From JBJXHG01 sp046160865 (lineage in GTDB: Bacteria; Planctomycetota; UBA1135; GCA-002686595): a DNA stretch of 64,000 nt. The notes beneath the pieces were generated by a model. It saw only the letters and a program-made list of their open reading frames with translations, was not told the origin of the DNA and ran no database searches. Positions within the stretch are counted from its first letter, which is position 1. Each line of letters opens with the position of its first letter. The stretch is from contig JBJXHG010000164.1 in the NCBI GenBank assembly GCA_046160865.1, positions 1 through 64,000 of the forward strand. Reading direction: 5' to 3'. The position numbers and the translations under genes are program-made. This document shows positions 24,621 to 34,289 of the stretch, piece after piece.

Positions 24621-27600
24621 ATGACGCGTCCTGATTCCGCCGCTGGAACTCAGCCGCTGCCCGATCCGCGTGGGCACTTCGGCGAGTACCGCGTGATCGC
24701 CCTGCTCGGCGAAGGCGTCATGGGCGCCGTGTACGAAGCGGAGCAGAAGCACCCGCGCCGACACGTCGCGCTGAAGGTGATCCGTCCGGGCCTCGCGTCG
24801 AGCGAATTGCTGCGACGATTCGAGCACGAGGCCGCCGTGCTCGCGCGCTTGCAGCATCCCGGCATCGCGCAGATCCACGAGGCCGGCACGTTCGACGTGC
24901 CGGGCGGCGGCGTGCAGCCGTACTTCGCGATGGAGCTCGTGCGCGGAGCGCCTCTCACGCGCTACGCATCCGATCGCGCGCTCGACACGCGGGCTCGGCT
25001 CGAGCTGATGGTCAAGATCTGCGACGCCGTACAACACGCGCACCAGCGCGGCATCATCCATCGCGACCTGAAGCCGGCGAACATCCTCGTCGACGAGCTG
25101 GGCCAGCCGAAGATCCTCGACTTCGGCGTGGCGCGCCTGACCGACTCCGACGTGCAGACGACGACGATGCACACCGACGTCGGACAGATCATCGGCACTC
25201 TGCCGTACATGAGCCCCGAGCAGGCGTCGGGCCGGCCCGACGAGCTCGACACGCGCAGCGACGTTTATGCGCTGGGCGTCGTCTGCTACGAGCTGCTCGC
25301 CGGACGACTGCCGTACGACTTGCACAAGCAGCTCTTGCACGAGGCCGTGCGCATCATCCGCGAGGAGGAGCCGTCGCGGCTCTCGTCGGTGAACCGCTCG
25401 CTGCGCGGCGACGTCGAGACGATCGTCGGCAAGGCGCTCGAGAAGGACAAGTCGCGCCGGTACCAGTCCGCCGGCGAGCTCTCCACCGACATCCAGCGCT
25501 TCCTGCGCCACGAGGCGATCGCGGCGCGTCCGGCGGGCACGTGGTACCAGGTCGCGAAGTTCGCGCGGCGCAATCGCATCCTCGTCGGCGGTGTCACGGC
25601 GACGTTCGTCGCGCTCGCAGCCGGGCTCGTCGTGAGCTCGATCCAGTACGTCGAGGCCGCGAACGCGCGCGACCTGGCGGAAACTCGGCGCAAGACGGCC
25701 GAGGCTGCGCAAGCCGCGGAAGCGGCACAACGCAAGGTGGCCGTCACGAACGCGGAGAAGGCCGCGGCGATCAATCAGTTCCTGCTCGACATGCTCGGCT
25801 CCGCGGATCTGCAGCACATCGGGCGCGAGGCGAAGGTCTCGCAAGCTCTGGCAGCCGCATCCACGAAGGTCGGCGCGTCGTTCGCGGACAATCCGGAGGT
25901 CGAGCTGGGCATCCAGGACCTCCTGGCCCGGACGTACATCTCGCTCGGCATGTTCGACGAGGCCGAGCCGCACGCGCGGCGTTCGATCGAGCTCGCCGAG
26001 CAATTGCCCGGCGTGCAAACCGTCACGCGCTACTCCGGTGTTCTGAGCCTCGCGAGCGTGAAGTCCGCGCGCGGCGATCACGTCGGCGCGGAGTCCATGT
26101 TGCGCGCGTCGTACACGCAGGCCTCTCGGGACTTTGGTCCAGAGGCGCCGACTACTCTCAACTTGATGGGCCAGCTCGCCAACGAGTTGCGTTTCCTCGG
26201 ACGCCTCGAAGAGTCGGAGGTCCTCTACCGCGAACTGCTGCGCGTGCGTCGCGAGCACGACGGCACGGACAGCCGCATGACGCACATCGCGCTGAACAGT
26301 CTGGCCGTCCTCTTGCACAGCAGCGATCGTCCGGCCGAAGCCGAGCCGCTCTACCGCGAGGCGGCCGAAATCGGTGAACGTCTGTGGGGTCCGGACAACG
26401 AGGACACGTTGACGGCCAACTTCAACCTGGCCTCGATCCAGCGGGACCTCGGGAATCTCGAGCAAGCCGAGCAGCGGATGGCCGAACTCGTGCCGCGCTT
26501 TCGCCGCGTGTTCGGCGACGCCCACGTCAAGACCGCCACGGTCGTGCACCACCTCGGTTGCGTGTACGACCGGCTCGGGAGGTGGCGCGAGGCGCTGCCA
26601 CTCGTCGAGGAGTCGGTGCACACGCTCGTGCGCGTGCAGGGCGCGCGCACGTTGGAAGTCGCCGAGTTCGAACACGACCTCGCGCGGATCCAGTTGCGCC
26701 TCGGCGATCCCGCCCTGGCGAGCGACCTGTTGCGCGATGTCGTCGACGTCCGCAGCGAGCTCCTGGGATCCGCACACCGTCTGACCTTGGACGCACGGAC
26801 CTTGCTGGCCAACGCGCTCGTCGCGGCAGGACAGTACGCGGAAGCCGAGCCCGAGTTCCTCGGCCTGATCGAAGCCGTGCCGCGGGCCTTCGGCCCAGAC
26901 GACCGCATCACGGCGATCCTCTTCAACTCCTACGGGCAGATGCTCAGCCGTGCCGGTCGCCACGAGGAGTGCCTGACGATGAGCGAGCGCGCGCTCGACA
27001 TCCTGCTGCGCGCGTTCCCGCCCGACGATCGCGACACGGCGATCACGCAGTACAACCTGATGCACGCGCTGGCCGATCTCGGTCGCAAGGAGGAGGCCGC
27101 GGCCGAGGCGACGGACGTGGTCGCGCGCTTCGCGCGCGTGTTCGGGCCGGAGCATCCGAACACCACCACCGCCAAGCTCGGCGCGGTTCGGATCCTGCGC
27201 GACGTCGAGCGGTTCGACGAGGCCCTGGAGCTGAACCAGGTCGCGCTGGGGGGTGGGCGCGCAGCGTTGGGTGACAAACACCCACAGGTCGCAGCGACAC
27301 TCACTCGCCTCGGGCGGTCGCACTTGATGCGCGGCGACGCCGCGGGCGCGCTCGCCCCGCTGGAAGACGCGCTGTCGAAGTACGAGGCCGCGACCGAGAG
27401 CAGCGTGAACGAAGTCGCGGATTGCCGCGGCGCGCTCGGCGAGTGCCTGACGAAGCTCGCGCGCTTCGCGGAAGCCGAGGCGCTCCTCCTCGAAGCTCAT
27501 CGAGCCCTGACCGCAGCGCGTCTCGCCGACCAAACGGACATCCAGAGGATCGAGCGCTGCCTGGCCGAGCTCTACGCTCGTTGGAACGCCGTCGAACCGG

Positions 27601-27692
27601 ATGCGGCGCGCGCCGCGCAGGCCGTGGAGTGGCAGGCGAAAGCGCAGGCGATCCAGGTCCCGGCCGAGCCGCGGTCCGAGGCCAAGAAGTGA
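24621..27692 (+). CDS. membrane Ser/Thr protein kinase with TPR repeats
   Basis: A 1023-residue protein. Residues about 22-295 are a complete Hanks-type kinase: GEGVMG loop, catalytic K52, HRDLKPAN (147-154), DFG (167-169) and MSPEQ (198 onward). A membrane segment lies at about 320-340, followed by a coiled stretch (DLAETRRKTAEAAQAAEAAQ). From about residue 390 to the end TPR-like helix pairs repeat (for example EAEPLYREAAEIGERLWG, EAEPEFLGLIEAVPRAFG), predicted to lie on the far side of the membrane. TPRs bind proteins, so the outer part could sense or scaffold. This kinase-TM-TPR layout is common in planctomycetes. It stands alone. Confidence 0.87.
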   Translation: MTRPDSAAGTQPLPDPRGHFGEYRVIALLGEGVMGAVYEAEQKHPRRHVALKVIRPGLASSELLRRFEHEAAVLARLQHPGIAQIHEAGTFDVPGGGVQPYFAMELVRGAPLTRYASDRALDTRARLELMVKICDAVQHAHQRGIIHRDLKPANILVDELGQPKILDFGVARLTDSDVQTTTMHTDVGQIIGTLPYMSPEQASGRPDELDTRSDVYALGVVCYELLAGRLPYDLHKQLLHEAVRIIREEEPSRLSSVNRSLRGDVETIVGKALEKDKSRRYQSAGELSTDIQRFLRHEAIAARPAGTWYQVAKFARRNRILVGGVTATFVALAAGLVVSSIQYVEAANARDLAETRRKTAEAAQAAEAAQRKVAVTNAEKAAAINQFLLDMLGSADLQHIGREAKVSQALAAASTKVGASFADNPEVELGIQDLLARTYISLGMFDEAEPHARRSIELAEQLPGVQTVTRYSGVLSLASVKSARGDHVGAESMLRASYTQASRDFGPEAPTTLNLMGQLANELRFLGRLEESEVLYRELLRVRREHDGTDSRMTHIALNSLAVLLHSSDRPAEAEPLYREAAEIGERLWGPDNEDTLTANFNLASIQRDLGNLEQAEQRMAELVPRFRRVFGDAHVKTATVVHHLGCVYDRLGRWREALPLVEESVHTLVRVQGARTLEVAEFEHDLARIQLRLGDPALASDLLRDVVDVRSELLGSAHRLTLDARTLLANALVAAGQYAEAEPEFLGLIEAVPRAFGPDDRITAILFNSYGQMLSRAGRHEECLTMSERALDILLRAFPPDDRDTAITQYNLMHALADLGRKEEAAAEATDVVARFARVFGPEHPNTTTAKLGAVRILRDVERFDEALELNQVALGGGRAALGDKHPQVAATLTRLGRSHLMRGDAAGALAPLEDALSKYEAATESSVNEVADCRGALGECLTKLARFAEAEALLLEAHRALTAARLADQTDIQRIERCLAELYARWNAVEPDAARAAQAVEWQAKAQAIQVPAEPRSEAKK

Positions 27693-28037
27693 ACGGCGAC
27701 AAGCCGAAGTCCGCGTCGAACTCGTCCGTGCTCGTGTCGGCGAGGCTGTGCGCTTCCGACCCGGCCGATCACTCGCGCGATCGGGCTGCATGGATACTCA
27801 CGGGCAACCCGGGCTCTGACTACTCCCATTCGGCGATCGCGACGTGCCTGCGTCTCGCCGGAGTTCGACCCGTTCACGGAGTCACGGATAGATCTCGAAC
27901 CGCAGGGCGTCGGTCGACCCGCTGAGGTTCGGCGCGGCGAGCCGTCCGGCCGCTGACGGCCGCACGCGCCAACGCATTGCACTGCCTGCGCGAGGCCTGC
28001 ACACTGCCGACTCACCGGCGCGCGGTGCCACCGGCCG
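27693..28037. other. intergenic region between kinase and ABC transporter genes
   Basis: No convincing gene. On the minus strand a short open stretch ends with LSGSTDALRFEIYP followed by a stop near 27890, which could be a gene remnant but is too short to support. A GC-rich inverted repeat (GGCCG..CGGCC) lies near 27940-27960. The promoter of the ABC operon should be here. Confidence 0.35.
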
Positions 28038-29882
28038 ATGTCCCTCGAACTACGCTCGGTGTCGCGCCGCTTCGGCGCGCAGCTCGCGCTCGATCGCCTG
28101 TCGATGCACGTGCGTGCCGGCGATTGCTACGGCTTCATCGGCCACAACGGCGCGGGCAAGACGAGCGCCATGCGCATCGCGCTCGGCCTCCAGCGTCCCG
28201 ACGGGGGCACGGTCGTCGTCGACGGCTTCGATGCGGCGCGTTTTCCGCGCGAAGCCCGCGCGCGCATGGGAGCGCTCATCGAGACGCCCGGCTTTCAACC
28301 CGGTTGGAGCGGCGCCAAGAACCTGATCGAGCTCGCGCGTCTGCAAGGCTTCTCGCGCACGGACGCGCGGGTCGAGGCGCTGCGCTGGATCGAGCGCGTC
28401 GGCCTGTCGCACGCGGGGGCGAAAGCCGTGCACGCGTACTCACAAGGCATGCGCCAGCGCCTCGGCATCGCGCAAGCGCTGCTCGGCTCGCCGCGCTACT
28501 TGCTCCTCGACGAGCCCACGAACGGGCTCGACCCGGAAGGCATCGCCGAGATGCGCGCGCTGTTCCGCTCGCTCAACGCCAGCGGGACGACAATCCTCGT
28601 CTCGAGCCACCAGCTGCAAGAGCTCGCGAGCTTCTGCAATCGCATCGGCGTCCTGCGTCAAGGACGCCTGATCGTCGAGGAAGAGACCGTCCGCTTGCTC
28701 GGTGCGCCGTCCGCGCGCTGGCGCCTCTTCGTACGCGCGCCCGAGCAGGCGCGCGCGCCGCTCGCGGCGCTCGGGGTCTCCGCCGTGAGCGACAGTGCCG
28801 ACGGAGCGCTGCTCGTCGAGCTCGGCGAGCACGTGCCGGAGCGCATCACGCGCGGACTCGTCGAGCGCGGCGTCGACGTCGTGTCGTTCTCCGAAGAGAA
28901 GCCGACGCTCGAAGCGATCTACTTGCGCTACAGCGCGAGCGCACAGAGCGCGGCTCCCGCGACGCACGTCGAGCCATCGCCGACCGCGCCACCAATGCAC
29001 CCGCGCGCCCCACGGCGCGCGGCGGCGCGCATGACGACCTTCGACTTGCGCCGCTGCGCGAGCTCGTGGGGATTGATCGCGGTCTTCACGACGCCCGCGG
29101 CCCTCGGCGCGATCGCGATGCTGCGCCGCGCAGCGCAGGGCGCTGCCGATCAGGACGCGGTCGACAGCGCGACGCTCTTCAGCACCACCGATGTGACGGC
29201 GTTCGAGGCGGTGGGGCTCGCGCTCCAAGCCGGACTGCCCGCCCTCGCGTTCCTCGCGCTCGCGCTCGCGAGCCAGTCGATCGCGGCGGAGCTCGGTCGC
29301 GGCACGCTGCGCAACGTGTTGCTTCGTCCGCTCGCGCGCGTCGAGGTGGCGCTCGGCAAAGCGCTCGCGCTCGTCGTGTTCGTGCTCGGCGGCTACGTGC
29401 TCCTGGCCGGCACGGCGCTGCTGCTCGGCGCGTCCGTCTTCGAGTTTCGCGACGTCACGGAGACGCTTCCGAACGGCGCGCGCTTCACGCTCACGCCCGC
29501 GAGCGAGATCTGGCCCGAGCTGCGTCGGGCACTGCTCTCGCCGCTCCTCCCGCTCGCGGCCTACACCGGACTCGGATTCCTCGCGGGTGCCGTCACGCGC
29601 ACCGGCGCAGCTGCGCTCGGCTGGGCACTCTCGCTCGGCGTGCTGATCGACCTCGCGCGCGCTTTCACGCGCGCCGTGCGCTGGACGGGCGGACTTCCGT
29701 CGGACTACCTGCCCTCGCCTCTTTCCGACACGTCGTTCGTGCGCTTTTATGTCGACGTGGCGAACGGAGTCAGCAACGCCGAGTTCGAGCACGCGGCCGG
29801 CGCGCTGCTCGTGCCGATCGCGTGGACGCTCGCGACGTTCGCCTGCGCGACGCTCGTGCTCGTGCGCAGACCCATCCCATGA
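28038..29882 (+). CDS. one-chain ABC exporter (ATPase fused to ABC-2-type permease)
   Basis: A 614-residue protein. Residues about 1-300 are an ABC ATPase of the CcmA/NatA kind: Walker A GHNGAGKTS (35-43), signature YSQGMRQR, Walker B LLLDEPTNGLDP and H-loop SSH. A Pro-rich linker with HPRAPRRAA follows, then a membrane domain from about 340 with about six hydrophobic segments and an N-terminal helix like ABC-2 permeases (LGRGTLRNVLLRPLARVEVALGKAL). Normally ATPase and permease are separate chains. The substrate is unknown. The gene's stop overlaps the start of the PDZ lipoprotein gene (ATGA), which points to one functional unit. Confidence 0.85.
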   Translation: MSLELRSVSRRFGAQLALDRLSMHVRAGDCYGFIGHNGAGKTSAMRIALGLQRPDGGTVVVDGFDAARFPREARARMGALIETPGFQPGWSGAKNLIELARLQGFSRTDARVEALRWIERVGLSHAGAKAVHAYSQGMRQRLGIAQALLGSPRYLLLDEPTNGLDPEGIAEMRALFRSLNASGTTILVSSHQLQELASFCNRIGVLRQGRLIVEEETVRLLGAPSARWRLFVRAPEQARAPLAALGVSAVSDSADGALLVELGEHVPERITRGLVERGVDVVSFSEEKPTLEAIYLRYSASAQSAAPATHVEPSPTAPPMHPRAPRRAAARMTTFDLRRCASSWGLIAVFTTPAALGAIAMLRRAAQGAADQDAVDSATLFSTTDVTAFEAVGLALQAGLPALAFLALALASQSIAAELGRGTLRNVLLRPLARVEVALGKALALVVFVLGGYVLLAGTALLLGASVFEFRDVTETLPNGARFTLTPASEIWPELRRALLSPLLPLAAYTGLGFLAGAVTRTGAAALGWALSLGVLIDLARAFTRAVRWTGGLPSDYLPSPLSDTSFVRFYVDVANGVSNAEFEHAAGALLVPIAWTLATFACATLVLVRRPIP

Positions 29883-30883
29883 GTTGGCCCATGACTTGGA
29901 CCGTGATCCGGCGACACCTTCCCGCCGTGCTCGCGCTGGCGTGCAGCGCGTGCTCGTTCTCCTCGCAATCGCTGGCCGAGACGCCGCCGCCGCTCGCCGA
30001 TCTCGAAGAGCCGCTCGACCTGCGTGAGGAACCGAAGGACGAGCTGCAACGCGCGGCGCTCGATCCGGGCTCGTTCACCGGCGTCAGCGCCTCGGACGCG
30101 CGCCAATCGCTCGACGCGCTCGAGCAAGAGCCCGAGGGCGTGCTCGTCGCGCGTATCGTCGAGAACTCGCCCGCCGACGCGGCCGGTCTCGAGGTCGGAG
30201 ACTTGCTGCTCGAGGCGCGCGTCGAGCAGCGAGTCCTCGCGCTGCACTGGCCGAGCGAGTGGCGCAGGCTCGAGCTCGACACCGCACCCGGCAGCACGCT
30301 CGAGCTCACGCTCGACCGCGCGGGGGTCGAAGTGCAAGCGAAGCTCGTCACCGCGCAGCGCGTGCGTCCGGTCGAACGCGCAGCGGCCGAGCGCTTTCGC
30401 GAGGACGAGAAGGTCGGCGTCGTCGTGCGCACCGCGACGGAAGTCGAGGCGCGCGCCGCGAGTCTCGGGCCGGGCGGCGGCGCCGTGATCGTCGGCCTCG
30501 CGCGCGGCAGTCCGTGGCGCAAGGACGGCCTCGCGTACGGCGACCTCGTGACCGCCGTGCACGGCGCACCGTGCTCGCACCCGGAGGTCCTCCTCGAAGC
30601 GATCCGCAGCACGGACGAGGACTCGACGATCGCGCTCGACGTGCTGCGCGCAGGCCAGCGCCTGCGCTTCGAGGCACACGTGTCGCGCCGCGCGTCGCAA
30701 GTGCACGCGGTGTCGATTCCGTTCCTGTTCCGCTACTCGAACGACCGCGGTCAGCGCGAGATGTCGATTCTGCTCGGTCTCTACAAGCGTGAGAGCACGC
30801 AGGCCGCTTGGAAGACGCGCATCCTGTGGTTCATCACGTTCTCGGGCGGGGATTCGGATCGGCTCGAGGAAGAGCGCTCGTGA
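29879..30883 (+). CDS. lipoprotein-like protein with two PDZ domains
   Basis: A 334-residue exported protein. The N terminus has basic residues, a hydrophobic run and LALACSAC, so lipidation at C22 or C25 is likely although the lipobox is not ideal. Two PDZ-like domains are visible: about 68-158 (VLVARIVENSPADAAGLEVGD) and about 178-270 (VIVGLARGSPWRKDGLAYGD). There is no protease domain, unlike DegP or RseP. The end (WKTRILWFITFSGG) is hydrophobic and may touch the membrane. The start overlaps the ABC gene by four bases and the stop overlaps the next gene by four (GTGA). I infer an accessory or substrate-binding component of the ABC unit. Confidence 0.7.
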   Translation: MSWPMTWTVIRRHLPAVLALACSACSFSSQSLAETPPPLADLEEPLDLREEPKDELQRAALDPGSFTGVSASDARQSLDALEQEPEGVLVARIVENSPADAAGLEVGDLLLEARVEQRVLALHWPSEWRRLELDTAPGSTLELTLDRAGVEVQAKLVTAQRVRPVERAAAERFREDEKVGVVVRTATEVEARAASLGPGGGAVIVGLARGSPWRKDGLAYGDLVTAVHGAPCSHPEVLLEAIRSTDEDSTIALDVLRAGQRLRFEAHVSRRASQVHAVSIPFLFRYSNDRGQREMSILLGLYKRESTQAAWKTRILWFITFSGGDSDRLEEERS

Positions 30884-32460
30884 CGGTGATCGCGGCGCTC
30901 TGGATCGCAGCCACGCTGCGCGCGCAGGCGGATGCACCGAGCCTGGCGCGCATCTCGTCGATCCCGATGTCCGAAGGCTTCGAGCTCGTCGATGCGCTCG
31001 CGCACGACGTCGACGGCGACGGCAGCGACGATCTCGTGCTCGGTGCGTCGAGCCAACCCGAGGCACGCTCCGTGCGCCGACTCGCGCTCCACCTGCGCCG
31101 CAAGGACGGGCCCGCGTTCGTCGCGACACCGGACGCCGTGCTCGAGCTCACACCCGACGTCGTCGCCTTCGCCGCGGGCGACGTGCACGCCGACTTGGGC
31201 CGCGAGATCCTCCTCTTCAGCGCGGGCTCGGTCTTCGCGTGGCGCTGGCGCGCGCAGGCAGAGGCGCAGCGTTTCGTGAAGCTCCTCGACGTCGATGTCC
31301 TGTGGCAGTGGCCCCATCGGCGTGATCTCTTCCATTTCGATGCCGCCGTGCGCGACCTCGACGGCGACGGTCTCGAGGACCTCGCGATTCCGGGCCCGTG
31401 GCAGTACGGCATCGCGTTCCAGAGGCGAGGCGCGGACGGCGTGCGCAGCTTCGGGCCGCCGTTCGTCGTCGCGCCGGGCGAGCCGAGCGAGTCGCGCGAC
31501 TTCGACGTCGAACGCACGCCGAGCGTGCGTCAGTCCGCGCGCCGGCGCCGCCCGAGTGTGTCCGTCACGAGCGACGGATTCTCGTTCGATGCGGAGCGCG
31601 AAGGCGCGCGCCCGTGGCTCCTCCTTTCCGAGAGCGTGCCCGCGGGACAGCTGCTCGATTGGGATGGTGACGGCGACCTCGACCTCGCTTTCTTGACGCG
31701 CGATCACTTGCGCGTCTTCGTCCAGGAGCCGCGCGGGAGCTTCGGCGGCGTGCCGGTGCGTCTGCGCAATCCGGTCGCCGTCGACCGTCGACGTCAGCTC
31801 GACGTTTCGTACACGGCGCGCGCGCTCGATCTCGACTTGGACAAGCGCTTCGACTGCGTGATCTCCGCCGGCGACAAGCAGTCGGACGACGTGCGCACGC
31901 AGATCCTCGTGTTCCTCCAGCGCACGGTTCGCGCCGGCGAGGAACCGTTGTTCGGCAAGGGGGGCGTGCCGGCGCAGGTGCTCGTGCTGGACGGATTCGC
32001 GCGGCCACTCGCGATCGAGGACGTCGACGGCGACGGCTTGCCCGACCTCGTCGCCGGCTCGATCCGGCCGAACCTCATCGACAGCATGCGCGCCGCGGCG
32101 AGCGAGCGCCTCGACGCCGAGCTCTACGTCTATCGCAACACGAAGACCGGCTTCTCGAAGCGGCCGGATCTCACGCACACGATCCGGGTCCAAGCCGGAG
32201 GCCTCGACTTCACGGCGCGGTTCCTCGGCGACCTCACGGGTGACGGCGTCTCGGAGTTCGTCGAGCGCGCGGAGAAGGACAAGCTGCGCGTGCACCTCGT
32301 GAAGAAGTCGCGCGACGGACTCGTGCTGATCGAGAAGCCGATCTTCGAGATGGTGCTCGCGGAGACCGCGCGCGTGATGTTGCCGGCGCGCATCGGCCGC
32401 GGGAGCTCGGACCTGTTCGTGCTCGAGAAGGGAGCCCTGCGTTGCGCCAGCTTTCGTTGA
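30880..32460 (+). CDS. secreted FG-GAP repeat protein (first of two)
   Basis: A 526-residue protein starting at a GTG inside the PDZ gene's stop. A short signal peptide (VTVIAALWIAATLRAQ) is followed by FG-GAP/VCBS-type beta-propeller blades, each with a calcium loop: DVDGDGSDDLVLG, DLDGDGLEDLAIP, DWDGDGDLDLAFL, DVDGDGLPDLVAG and a weaker DLTGDGVSEFVE. Such propellers bind proteins or glycans outside the cell and are seldom enzymes. The last 19 bases overlap the next gene. Position in the operon suggests export or partnership with the ABC/PDZ pair. Confidence 0.78.
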   Translation: MTVIAALWIAATLRAQADAPSLARISSIPMSEGFELVDALAHDVDGDGSDDLVLGASSQPEARSVRRLALHLRRKDGPAFVATPDAVLELTPDVVAFAAGDVHADLGREILLFSAGSVFAWRWRAQAEAQRFVKLLDVDVLWQWPHRRDLFHFDAAVRDLDGDGLEDLAIPGPWQYGIAFQRRGADGVRSFGPPFVVAPGEPSESRDFDVERTPSVRQSARRRRPSVSVTSDGFSFDAEREGARPWLLLSESVPAGQLLDWDGDGDLDLAFLTRDHLRVFVQEPRGSFGGVPVRLRNPVAVDRRRQLDVSYTARALDLDLDKRFDCVISAGDKQSDDVRTQILVFLQRTVRAGEEPLFGKGGVPAQVLVLDGFARPLAIEDVDGDGLPDLVAGSIRPNLIDSMRAAASERLDAELYVYRNTKTGFSKRPDLTHTIRVQAGGLDFTARFLGDLTGDGVSEFVERAEKDKLRVHLVKKSRDGLVLIEKPIFEMVLAETARVMLPARIGRGSSDLFVLEKGALRCASFR

Positions 32461-34154
32461 TCGCCCCGATCCTCGTGGCGGCATCGGCGACGGCATCCGT
32501 CGCGGTACAGGATCCCGTCGTCGCGCGCGGCCTCTTCGTGCGCGCGAGCGTCGCGGTCGGACCCACGATCTCCGACTGGCGCCTCGTCGATCTCGACGGC
32601 GCCGCGGGCAGCGAGCTCTTCGTCGTGCTCACCGGCGGAGCGATCGAAACCCTGCGCTTCGCGCAGGATGTCGCGCAGGCGCCGCAGCGCGGCGGCGGAC
32701 TGCTCGCCGATCCGCGTCACTGTGCGATCGCGCTGGCAGCGCTCTCGGGCGACGGTCCACCCGATCTCTTCATCGCATCGCCGCGCGGAGTCGAGCGCGT
32801 GAAAAGAGCTCCGGGCGGCGTGTTCTCGGGCGCGCCGCGCGTGATCGCGGCGCGCGCGCGCATGAAGCTGCGCACGGGAGCGCCGCAGTTCGCGCCGCTC
32901 GCGCAGGACGTGAACGACGATGGCCGGATCGACCTCGTCGTACCGAGCGGCGAAGCGCTCGACGTGTGGATCCAGACGGTCGCGACGGGTGCCGCCGCGA
33001 GCTCGGATGCGGAGCCGACGTTCACGAAGGCCGCCAGCGTCAAGGTGCGCGTCAGCGCGAGCGCATCGACGGACGCCGCGCTGCTCTCGGACGATCTCGA
33101 GAGCACGATCACGATCCCGGGCCTCTCCATGTCGGACGTGAACGGTGATGGCCGAGCCGATCTGCTCGTTCACGACGGAGAGCAGCGCGCGTTCCACCTC
33201 GTGCGCGAGGGCGGTGCGATCCCGGCGGTGCCCGACGTGTCCGTGGATCTCGGGATCTTTCGCGACACGACGCCCGCGGCCGAGCTCGCGCCCGGCCGCA
33301 CGCTCGCCGGCAACGACGACGCGGTGTACGAGAGCCGCGACCTCGACTCCGACGGCATCCCCGACTACGTCATCGCGCACCGGCGCAAGGTGTGGGTCTT
33401 CCACGGCACCAAGGACGGCCCGCAGTTCACGCAGCCGACCACGATCTTGAAGGCCGCCGACGACGTGACGGCACTGCTCGTGCTCGACCTCGACTCCGAT
33501 ACGAAGCCCGACCTCTTGCTCATCAAGGTTCAGGTGCCGAGCATCGCGACTCTGCTGCGCGGACTCGTCGCCGAGTGGTCGGTCGACATCGACGCGATCG
33601 GCTACGAGAACGACGGCGAGCGCGCGTTCGAGACCACGCCCAAGTGGCGCAACACGCTGTCCTTTCGAGTGCCGTCGATCCTCTCGGTGTTGAAGGATCC
33701 GGAAGAGATCGTGCGGCGCTTCGAAGGCGTCGGGAAGAAGTTCCGCGAGCCGTGCGAGGGCGACTTCGACGGCGATGGCGTGGAGGACCTGGCGCTCGTC
33801 AGCGAAGACGGAGCGCGGCTCGACGTGTGGCGTGGCGAGCGCGACCTCGAGGAGCAGATGCACGAGTCGAGCGAGAGCGTGCTGCGTCGCCTGCTCTTCG
33901 AAGACAAGGATTCGACGTGGGATCTCGAGCGGATCCTGGGCTGGATCTCGAGCTTCGGCGATCGGAAGGTCTCAGTCCTGACCGGCGGGCGCGAGCCGTC
34001 GATGCGCTTCGCGCTGCGCGACGCGAGCGCATGGCGACTGCGCGTGCTGGAAGCGGCCGACGTCGACGGCGACGGTCGTGTCGAGATCGTGCTGCAGTAC
34101 GACGCGCTGCCGCTCGACGGGAACTCGACGTTCGACGTCCTCGGCTGGCGGTGA
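32442..34154 (+). CDS. secreted FG-GAP repeat protein (second of two)
   Basis: A 570-residue protein. The start is a TTG at 32442, 19 bases inside the previous gene, with GAGAAGGGAG upstream and a signal peptide (LSLIAPILVAASATASVAVQ) directly after it. FG-GAP-type calcium loops recur: DVNDDGRIDLVVP, DVNGDGRADLLVH, DLDSDGIPDYVI, DLDSDTKPDLLLI, DFDGDGVEDLALV and DVDGDGRVEIVLQ. The general plan matches the gene before it, but the two are diverged, so they are old paralogues rather than a recent copy. It ends the tightly overlapped operon 28038-34154. Confidence 0.78.
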   Translation: MRQLSLIAPILVAASATASVAVQDPVVARGLFVRASVAVGPTISDWRLVDLDGAAGSELFVVLTGGAIETLRFAQDVAQAPQRGGGLLADPRHCAIALAALSGDGPPDLFIASPRGVERVKRAPGGVFSGAPRVIAARARMKLRTGAPQFAPLAQDVNDDGRIDLVVPSGEALDVWIQTVATGAAASSDAEPTFTKAASVKVRVSASASTDAALLSDDLESTITIPGLSMSDVNGDGRADLLVHDGEQRAFHLVREGGAIPAVPDVSVDLGIFRDTTPAAELAPGRTLAGNDDAVYESRDLDSDGIPDYVIAHRRKVWVFHGTKDGPQFTQPTTILKAADDVTALLVLDLDSDTKPDLLLIKVQVPSIATLLRGLVAEWSVDIDAIGYENDGERAFETTPKWRNTLSFRVPSILSVLKDPEEIVRRFEGVGKKFREPCEGDFDGDGVEDLALVSEDGARLDVWRGERDLEEQMHESSESVLRRLLFEDKDSTWDLERILGWISSFGDRKVSVLTGGREPSMRFALRDASAWRLRVLEAADVDGDGRVEIVLQYDALPLDGNSTFDVLGWR

Positions 34155-34289
34155 GCAAGTGTGGGGGACCCGCGCGCGGTGCGCGGCTTCGCGCTGGTCT
34201 CGCTGCGACGAGATTCCCATGCTGTGGCCGCGCCTCGCATCTCTCACCACCTACGTCCGTCGTTCGCGACCTCTACTCTGCCCATTCCC

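Noticed and set aside
24543..27791. A 1082-codon open frame on the minus strand opposite a kinase gene
   Set aside because: The plus strand has every kinase motif plus TPRs; the minus frame is a GC-driven shadow with skewed composition.
27880..28015. Short minus-strand end LSGSTDALRFEIYP as a gene remnant
   Set aside because: It looks like a protein end, but only about 30 codons are open and nothing upstream supports it.
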